From assembly GCF_011290365.1 (NCBI RefSeq), contig NZ_CP049786.1, positions 2,852,001 to 2,916,000 on the forward strand: DNA of 64,000 nt, written 5' to 3'. Below are positions 58,282-64,000 of the stretch, one piece after another (position 1 is the first letter of the stretch; each line of letters starts with the position of its first letter). Under the pieces are notes generated by a model, which worked only from the letters and a program-made list of their open reading frames with translations, was not told where the DNA came from and did not search any database. This DNA is from Leclercia sp. 29361. GTDB taxonomy: Bacteria; Pseudomonadota; Gammaproteobacteria; Enterobacterales; Enterobacteriaceae. Made by a program: the position numbers and the translations under genes.

Positions 58282-58309
58282 ATAAAAAAACCCGCCGAAG
58301 CGGGTTCAA
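58282..58309 (-). terminator. Terminator between the tip protein and the tail spike
   Basis: On the minus strand GAACCCGC-TTCG-GCGGGTT is followed by seven T, directly before the spike ribosome-binding site. It would reduce readthrough from the tail operon into the spike. Confidence 0.88.
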
Positions 58310-58330
58310 AGTATTTGGGGAATGGATGTG

Positions 58331-61300
58331 TTAAGCAACGTCGCCGGGATATTTCGCGTCGTCGTACTGATATTTTCCGGGATGGTACTGAATGGCTGTT
58401 ACGCTGCTGGTTCCGTCGCTACCGGGAGTTATCTCCCCCACCAGTGCGTCATATCCCACGCGCGAAGATGAGCAGAACATCAGACGCGGCGGCTCAATAT
58501 ACGGACTGCCCATTTCCCATTCATCTGGCGCCAGCGCAGCGCTGTATGGAATGCTCAGCGTGTAATCGTCAATCCGGGTCGGTACCAGAAGTGCTGATGC
58601 CTGCCCCCCCTGGTGGCGGATCACCACTCTGGGGTTGGCAAAGCTCCAGTCAGGCGGCTCACTGAGCGTCAACGTGATTACATTCCTGTCCCAGCTCATG
58701 TCTGTGATCAGGCAGCTCAGCGTCTGGCTACCGGGGATGTCATCAGTCAGGATGATGCGGTCCATAAACTGGTAGCAAAGCGCATCCATCTCAGTGCTGG
58801 TCGTATGCTGCAGGCGCTGCAGGAGATAACCCAGCAGACGACGCATACCGATTCGGTACGCCCGGTCCTTATCCACCACCCCCTCCAGCTTGTAATCCTC
58901 AACCTTAGCGGGGGTCGGGTTCCCGGGCAGCCGGCACTGAACGGTTTCTTCTGCCCACGTCGTGCCATTGATGTAGGTGACATCGACCCCGTCATAATCA
59001 TCCTGACTCGGTGCCTTAAATGCGGTCTGAAGTTCTTCAGTGGTCTCCTGAGGGGTGATCATACCTGTCCAGTTTTTCACCCCTTCACGCCCGGCGGACA
59101 CCAGGCCATCTGACAGCAAAAAGTAGCCCATCCCCGCCCCGGCGATGATCTTCAGCACTTCCAATGCTGATTTACTGTCATCGGTTGCCCAGTCGAACGT
59201 CTCACCGCGGGGCGTCCAGTAGTTCTGCTCCAGCGCATCGATCGCTGTATGGTCAATCTGTTCAGGCTTAAAGCCGAGGGATTCCAGCACGTGGTATAGC
59301 GCACCGCTAATCGTGCGCGAGGCATGACCATCATAAAGCCGGGTAGGTGTGACGTTTATTCGCCGATCAGACTGCGCAGCCAGGCGGTTGCCGGTCCGAA
59401 CCGTCAACGCCATCGTCGTGACTCCTTCATAGCGACGTGGGCGGGATGATAGTCGGGAGCGAAGCGCCTGCCAGAAGACCTGATCACGCGTGCTGCCGCC
59501 GGCTACAGGATCCTTTCTCCTCATTCGGACTTCATACTGCCCTGCAGGAACGGCGAATGCCCGGGTGAACCCTATCTGATTCTCGGTTTTCCTCTTCCAG
59601 CTCAGCACCTGTTCAGTCCATTCACCAGCAGTCGACGCGTCCCGATACTGGATAATGATCTCAACGGTCTTGTTCTTCTTGTTCCCTTTATCGCTGTACT
59701 TAACCAGCCCGTTCTGAAAATTGAGATTCACCTCAAACCGGTTGGTAGTTTCACCATCAGGGCAAACCAGAAACGGGCCCACCCAGTCGTAATCATCATT
59801 GACACCGGTAATGCTGGCATCCAGCAAGGTTCGGTCAGTAAATCCGGGCCATGTACTGTCAACGGTCACCACCTCAACTGTCGAAGGTGGAGTTCCCTGC
59901 TGTACCTGCGAAATTAACACGCGCTCGACAGTAATGGTCTGGCTGTCCACGTCAGTAATACGGTATTTATTGTCGGCATAACCAATCGAGATTCGCTGCG
60001 TGCCCGCCGGGATCCCTGTAAAAGGCTTGCCGGTCGCACTGCTGTAGGCCAGTGTAATATGGGCGCGAATTTCAGGCGTGCCGCCAGATGATTTAACGCC
60101 CGGCGTGCTGACAGGCGCATCCCCAAACGCAGATTGCGGCAGGGTGCTGTGGGTAATTGTATCGCCTGAGAAGGGACTGGAAGATTCAGTAATTTCGATT
60201 CGACCCGAGTTGTCGCGCGCGATCAACCCGGAGCCTGTCAGCTGAGACGTTATTGTTGAAACCAGCCCGCTCATGGTCACATAATTTGTCAGCAGCGACA
60301 CCGGCCACGTTGTTCCTTGCCACGTAATATTGAACGTCACCGGCGCTGTGGAGTAATCGTAAACCGAAGGGGCCGCGCTGGCCAGAACACTTGCCGCCGA
60401 TCCGCCAACGCCTGGAACAGCAGCAACCCCTGGGGTGTAACTTGCTATCACGAGATCATAATCAGTATTGTTGAAGCCAAGATTAACTGGCATGCCCACC
60501 ACCGGGGACAGCTCGTCCATTTCACCGTAAATGACGTTGTAACCGCCCGAGTTCGAGACGCTCCATGAGGCAGGAGCCTCAATAGTAATAATTGTGCCTG
60601 CAGCCCATGATTCCGGTACGTCCGAATCTTCATCGCTGCTACCCGTTGATATGAGCGTAACGGTGTTGCCACTGACCAGTACCGCGTCCGCGCTAATACC
60701 GACAGTTTGTGGTCCGCTCGAGCCCAGATCCAGGCCAGCGGTACCTGATGTGGTATTGCCAACTTCGCCGGAGTTGTACCAGTTCTCTGTCCTGCTGTCG
60801 GAAGAAACGTCCGCGCCGGGTGGGTAGATGGTGTAACTGACATCATCTCCGAATGCAGAGAACGGCGTATTGCCTATTCTCATATCGGATTTAGGCAATG
60901 ATACATTTCCGACGCCAACAGCGACAAACATGCTGGTAACGAAGCTGGTCTCACCAACGAATCGGCTAACCGGCTGCGTAACATAGTCCGGCCAGACGCG
61001 GTACCGTCCGAAGATTTCCCGTACCGGGTCGCCGAGTTTTGCCATGTTGGCTTTCGCCGGGTTGAGCTCAAGCTGGTCACCGCTGCCGGGCTGACTGGCT
61101 GCCCCCGTCTGCATGGTGCTCATCATGTAAATCGAGTACGCCGCCGAGGCAACCGCAACAGCAACAGCTGCCCATAGCGCGATTTCCGCACCGGTACCGT
61201 AGGGCACCGGATACATCCTTACATCGCTGTCGGGGCGAATGGCATACAGAGCCCACTCTGTCGGCGGCACCGGGACGCCGTCGATTTCAACCGCAACCGG

Positions 61301-61426
61301 GTGCTGCCGATCAGGCGTCCATCCCTCAACGTTCTGTGCAAACCAGGAGTTGAGTGTCAGGGGTTCATGATGGTGGGTTTCCAGCGGTTCGCCGGGCAGC
61401 CGGGACGGATAGATACGGATCGTCAC
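58331..61426 (-). CDS. Phage tail tip / host specificity protein, TipJ/gpJ-like
   Basis: A 1031-residue central tail-tip protein. The N-terminal region (MTIRIYPSRLPGEPLETHHHEP) is followed by a hydrophobic stretch near residue 85 (IALWAAVAVAVASAAYSIYMM). The conserved block GDPVREIFGRYRVWPDYVTQP near 131 is typical of TipJ-family proteins. Ser/Thr/Gly-rich insertions lie at about 200-440. The C-terminal half resembles the gpJ core, with GVDVTYINGTTWAEETV. It probably forms the distal tail tip to which the spike binds. Confidence 0.88.
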   Translation of the reverse strand: MTIRIYPSRLPGEPLETHHHEPLTLNSWFAQNVEGWTPDRQHPVAVEIDGVPVPPTEWALYAIRPDSDVRMYPVPYGTGAEIALWAAVAVAVASAAYSIYMMSTMQTGAASQPGSGDQLELNPAKANMAKLGDPVREIFGRYRVWPDYVTQPVSRFVGETSFVTSMFVAVGVGNVSLPKSDMRIGNTPFSAFGDDVSYTIYPPGADVSSDSRTENWYNSGEVGNTTSGTAGLDLGSSGPQTVGISADAVLVSGNTVTLISTGSSDEDSDVPESWAAGTIITIEAPASWSVSNSGGYNVIYGEMDELSPVVGMPVNLGFNNTDYDLVIASYTPGVAAVPGVGGSAASVLASAAPSVYDYSTAPVTFNITWQGTTWPVSLLTNYVTMSGLVSTITSQLTGSGLIARDNSGRIEITESSSPFSGDTITHSTLPQSAFGDAPVSTPGVKSSGGTPEIRAHITLAYSSATGKPFTGIPAGTQRISIGYADNKYRITDVDSQTITVERVLISQVQQGTPPSTVEVVTVDSTWPGFTDRTLLDASITGVNDDYDWVGPFLVCPDGETTNRFEVNLNFQNGLVKYSDKGNKKNKTVEIIIQYRDASTAGEWTEQVLSWKRKTENQIGFTRAFAVPAGQYEVRMRRKDPVAGGSTRDQVFWQALRSRLSSRPRRYEGVTTMALTVRTGNRLAAQSDRRINVTPTRLYDGHASRTISGALYHVLESLGFKPEQIDHTAIDALEQNYWTPRGETFDWATDDSKSALEVLKIIAGAGMGYFLLSDGLVSAGREGVKNWTGMITPQETTEELQTAFKAPSQDDYDGVDVTYINGTTWAEETVQCRLPGNPTPAKVEDYKLEGVVDKDRAYRIGMRRLLGYLLQRLQHTTSTEMDALCYQFMDRIILTDDIPGSQTLSCLITDMSWDRNVITLTLSEPPDWSFANPRVVIRHQGGQASALLVPTRIDDYTLSIPYSAALAPDEWEMGSPYIEPPRLMFCSSSRVGYDALVGEITPGSDGTSSVTAIQYHPGKYQYDDAKYPGDVA

Positions 61427-61803
61427 TGATAATACTCCACGCGAATAAACCGACGCGCGAACCGCGCCAGCGGCAGGAAAGTCACGTTAGTGCGGGGATT
61501 ACACTCGGCGGCATGGAGCACGCCGTCGATCTCCACCACGATGGCGACATGTGTCACCACTGAGCCGGAATAGCAGGCAATGCCCGCGCCAGGCGCAGGC
61601 GCGCAACGCTGCAGATCAGCCATCAGCCCGCGCGCCTCCCGGTCGAGACCGTTATCATCTTTTGTAATCCCGGCGAACTCAGGCCATGGAGCCAGTGCCA
61701 GATCACGCCGAATTTCGTTAACTATGCCAAAGCAGTCGAGTGAGGGGTAAGCGCGTCCGCCCTTCTGCCACTCGACAGAACGGTACTTGTCAGGATTAAA
61801 CAT
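61423..61803 (-). CDS. Phage tail NlpC/P60-like peptidoglycan hydrolase
   Basis: A 126-residue protein with the NlpC/P60 pattern. The catalytic Cys is in YPSLDCFGIVNEIRR near residue 24 and the His in SVVTHVAIVVEIDGVLHAAE near residue 85. Lambda gpK carries this domain, used in tail-tip assembly or local cell-wall cutting during DNA entry. It overlaps the tip gene start by 4 bp (ATGA). Confidence 0.85.
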   Translation of the reverse strand: MFNPDKYRSVEWQKGGRAYPSLDCFGIVNEIRRDLALAPWPEFAGITKDDNGLDREARGLMADLQRCAPAPGAGIACYSGSVVTHVAIVVEIDGVLHAAECNPRTNVTFLPLARFARRFIRVEYYQ

Positions 61804-61812
61804 GATGATTTC

Positions 61813-62301
61813 CTACTGGAGGTAACGAAGACCCGGGAAGTCTGTCAGTGTGTATCGATAACGTGGCCACGACGTATCGAGGATGTTCATATAGCCGGCG
61901 GTGATCTGCACCTCCGTTGCTGTCCAGGAACCCTCTTTAATCGCGAGGGTGAACGGGGGAGCTGCGGGTGCTGACAGATCGGTGGAGACGTACCGGCGGA
62001 AAGTTAATGAGGCAGTGGAAAGATTGTCCAGTGCGTTGCGAATTGCGGTCGATACCACGCCGTCGATATTGCTGATCGCGAATTTTAGATCCTGCGTGCC
62101 GTCGGAATTGCGCGCCGGCAGCGCCACGTCGATTGCTGAGCCGGTAAACGTCGCTTTGTCACCCGTTTCAAGCGTGACTGTAATGTCTTCCCAGCCGCGG
62201 GTTAGCCAGTAACTCTGACCACCAACGGTGATCTGCAGCGTATCCAGAATGACTTCATCACCGCCGGATGCGTAAAGCCGGTTGAGAACCGCACTGGTCA
62301 T
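61813..62301 (-). CDS. Phage minor tail protein, DUF1833 type
   Basis: A 162-residue beta-rich protein that starts MTSAVLNRLYASGGDEVILD and contains TLQITVGGQSYWLTRGWEDI and TYV-type strands, the pattern of DUF1833 tail proteins. These occupy the position of lambda gpL, between gpM and gpK. The ATG at 62301 overlaps the preceding stop (ATGA); a start four codons earlier is possible. Assignment is by position and general likeness. Confidence 0.7.
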   Translation of the reverse strand: MTSAVLNRLYASGGDEVILDTLQITVGGQSYWLTRGWEDITVTLETGDKATFTGSAIDVALPARNSDGTQDLKFAISNIDGVVSTAIRNALDNLSTASLTFRRYVSTDLSAPAAPPFTLAIKEGSWTATEVQITAGYMNILDTSWPRYRYTLTDFPGLRYLQ

Positions 62302-62765
62302 GCTTCGGGCCACTCCTTATTCAGTGCCAGATCGATAATATCCGACCCCGCCACCAGCTCAGGAAATAAACCCCAACCAGGCGGCAGTATTGGTCGCTCC
62401 CACAATTCAAGCTGCGCGCTGTATCTCCAGTATTTTGGAGAAACAAGCGTCGGTCCCTCGTATATATCAGTGAACCTACATTTATAGGACTGCTGGCAGC
62501 CGAGCGGTGTTTGCAGCCTCATCAAAAACCATGCAGCACCATCCGTAAGCGCATCCCGAAACCAGGCCTCAAATAGCTGAGCCTGGTTGTGCTTAGTGAA
62601 AATCCAGTTCACGGTTGCGATGGTTGGTGTTGATGTGTACTTGCGGCGCTGTCGGGCGCGGCCGGATGTTGTTTCAGTTCGCTGTAGGGGGCTGACAGGT
62701 TTGAAGCCATATCCATCCTGCAGCGGCATTGGCAGGTAATCATGTGGGTAGACAATATCTGCCAT
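62298..62765 (-). CDS. Phage minor tail protein (gpM-like position)
   Basis: A 155-residue protein with DYLPMPLQDGYGFKPVSPLQRTETTSGRARQRRKY at its start and a Trp/Tyr-rich second half (YWRYSAQLELWERP). It lies between tape measure and DUF1833, where lambda-like phages encode a small tail-tip protein. Start and stop overlap with both neighbours (TAATG and ATGA), so the tail genes are translationally linked. No specific family is claimed. Confidence 0.7.
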   Translation of the reverse strand: MADIVYPHDYLPMPLQDGYGFKPVSPLQRTETTSGRARQRRKYTSTPTIATVNWIFTKHNQAQLFEAWFRDALTDGAAWFLMRLQTPLGCQQSYKCRFTDIYEGPTLVSPKYWRYSAQLELWERPILPPGWGLFPELVAGSDIIDLALNKEWPEA

Positions 62766-64000
62766 TATCCTCGTCTCCGGTTCGGGTAAATGGACTTCAG
62801 CGCCCGACCAAAGTCCCCGTCTGGTTTGATAACCTGGGCGGCCATTTCTTTACGGATCGAAGCTGCTAATTGCCGGTTTCGCTGGTCGATAGCCATCAGT
62901 GTTGCGTCATCTGGTTTGCCGGTGAATGAATTTTGGATATGGAAGGTGCCGCCGGCATAGGCCTGCCGGGACTGCTGCACCCTCTCCAGGGTCGCATCGA
63001 GCTTGGCTGAGGTGCTGGCGGTTACCACGCGCTCTCCCTTTTGCAGCAACCAGGTTCCAGTTTCCGGCACCCGGTCAATCCCATCATGAGCCATGCCAGC
63101 GAGTGACTGACCTGCTATCAACGCCACTGACGCATAACCAACGGCGCGGATTGCTGTGGCCGCAGGGATCCCCATAATGAGCCCGCCTTCCGCCATAGCC
63201 TTGGTTGCTGCAAGTTCAGTGTTGATCACTGCCTGCGCCATTGCTGCCGCCTTACTGGCAATAAACAGTGTCTTATAGGCAAGACTACCTTCCTGTCCGA
63301 TACCCTGCAGCAGCTGCGCCGACTGCCCTGCAAGATCAGAGAACATGGCCAGACTGGCAGATGTATATCCCGCCTGGATATCCTCTAATTGCGAAGCATT
63401 CGTCTTGTTGATTTCAGCAACACGATCCGCATAGGTTTGCTCGTTAATCTCCTTCTGATCGAGCAACTCCTTCTGCATTTCAAGCTGTGTTTCGTACCAC
63501 TTTTCCAGTTCTTTTTGCGCATCAGCGACTCGAACAAGTTCGCCGCTGGCACCGCCGACGGATGAATCGATACCGCCAAATTTCGGGGCGTCCTGAACCG
63601 AAGCTTTCGATATGCGCTCCATCGTTTCGCGATATTGTTCTGTCGCAGGTGCTGCTTCGCGTAACAATTTAATGCGCTCGCGAGTGGTCTTTAGAAGCGC
63701 CTCCTCGGGCTTCAGCAGTTCTTGATTCAGGGATTTAAGGCGTTCAACAGCATTAAGATGATCAAGCGCGGCGGAGTTGCGCAGAAGCTCTGTCTTCTGA
63801 GTTTCAGACAAAGCCCCCAGTTCACCCTGGGTTACCTGATATTTGGTTTTAGCGAGCTCCGTACTCTGGCCAGCAAGCGCGAGCTGTTCCTGCTGCTGGC
63901 TGATGAGGCGCTTGTAAGACTCCTCAAGTTTCTCCGATGTCTTTTGCTCATCAGATTTTGGCGTCTTTTTCTGGGGTTTGTTGGCCTCATTATTTCGCCA
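62765..64000 (-). CDS. Tail tape measure protein (C-terminal part)
   Basis: The frame is open to the right edge, so at least 411 codons are present and the N-terminus lies outside. It begins in the window with Lys/Glu/Gln-rich coiled coil (EQKTSEKLEESYKRLISQQQ). A hydrophobic Ala/Gly-rich part follows (AAAMAQAVINTELAATKAMAEGG), then the C-terminal segment AHDGIDRVPETGTWLLQKGERVV, which is characteristic of lambda-like tape measures. It sets tail length and helps DNA ejection. Confidence 0.9.
   Translation of the reverse strand, partial: WRNNEANKPQKKTPKSDEQKTSEKLEESYKRLISQQQEQLALAGQSTELAKTKYQVTQGELGALSETQKTELLRNSAALDHLNAVERLKSLNQELLKPEEALLKTTRERIKLLREAAPATEQYRETMERISKASVQDAPKFGGIDSSVGGASGELVRVADAQKELEKWYETQLEMQKELLDQKEINEQTYADRVAEINKTNASQLEDIQAGYTSASLAMFSDLAGQSAQLLQGIGQEGSLAYKTLFIASKAAAMAQAVINTELAATKAMAEGGLIMGIPAATAIRAVGYASVALIAGQSLAGMAHDGIDRVPETGTWLLQKGERVVTASTSAKLDATLERVQQSRQAYAGGTFHIQNSFTGKPDDATLMAIDQRNRQLAASIRKEMAAQVIKPDGDFGRALKSIYPNRRRG

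Larger units (their letters stand above)
52143..64000. mobile_element. Siphovirus-type prophage, tail end and cargo region (incomplete)
   Basis: From the yecE junction to the right edge the genes are phage tail genes on the minus strand plus a cargo block. The order tape measure, two minor tail genes, NlpC/P60, TipJ/gpJ-like, tail spike, cargo, att is that of lambda-like prophages at the end opposite the integrase. Two LexA boxes, several AT-rich genes and the cut host gene support recent mobility. Confidence 0.95.

Overview
The window is a chromosomal segment of a member of the Enterobacteriaceae. About 52 kb keeps the Escherichia coli gene order from yoaE-manXYZ to yecD-yecE almost gene for gene, and most proteins align end to end with E. 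coli counterparts I recognise. Two genes absent from that E. coli K-12 interval point to an Enterobacter, Lelliottia, Leclercia, Salmonella or Klebsiella-type genome: a second PBP3 next to rlmA, and a RomA-like metallo-beta-lactamase-fold protein between yobF and yebO. The species cannot be fixed from this evidence.

Layout. 1-4.0 kb: 5' end of yoaE, the mannose PTS manXYZ, yobD. 4.0-7.6 kb: manganese exporter mntP behind two MntR-like boxes and a yybP-ykoY riboswitch, then rlmA and the extra PBP3. 7.7-13 kb: cspC, yobF, the MBL protein, yebO, mgrB, yobH, kdgR, yebQ. 13-23 kb: envelope maintenance and RNA genes htpX, prc, proQ, msrC, letA (yebS), letB (yebT), rsmF. 23-32.5 kb: small conserved genes, pphA, a VirK/YbjX-family gene, the overlapping sRNAs SraC and SdsR, the copper-linked yobA-yebZ-yebY operon (yebZ carries a frameshift), holE, yobB, exoX, ptrB, yebE, yebF. 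32.5-41 kb: purT and central carbon metabolism eda, edd, zwf, hexR, pykA, with PurR, GntR and HexR operators visible. 41-46 kb: lpxM, mepM, and zinc uptake znuA divergent from znuCB around a Zur box. 46-52 kb: ruvBA, ruvC, yebC, nudB, aspS, yecD.

At about 52.13 kb yecE is cut after about 32 codons and a siphovirus-type prophage begins; it runs past the right edge. Only its tail end is here. The structural genes lie on the minus strand: tape measure, two minor tail proteins, an NlpC/P60 peptidase, a TipJ/gpJ-like tip protein, and a tail spike with an S74 chaperone domain. The integrase must lie beyond the window.

Between the tail spike and the attachment junction sits about 4 kb of cargo. It holds a LexA-boxed DinI/MsgA-like gene and a translationally coupled HipA-like kinase plus DUF3037 pair. 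It also holds a small zinc-ribbon ORF, a C4/IsrK-like antisense RNA upstream of a 35-residue membrane peptide, and a second LexA-boxed operon ending in a UmuD-like protein without the catalytic residues. This cargo block is the best candidate for an undescribed system, with the HipA-like/DUF3037 pair first and the C4-like RNA/peptide locus second.

All assignments rest on reading translations and motifs. No database search, GC calculation or folding was run.
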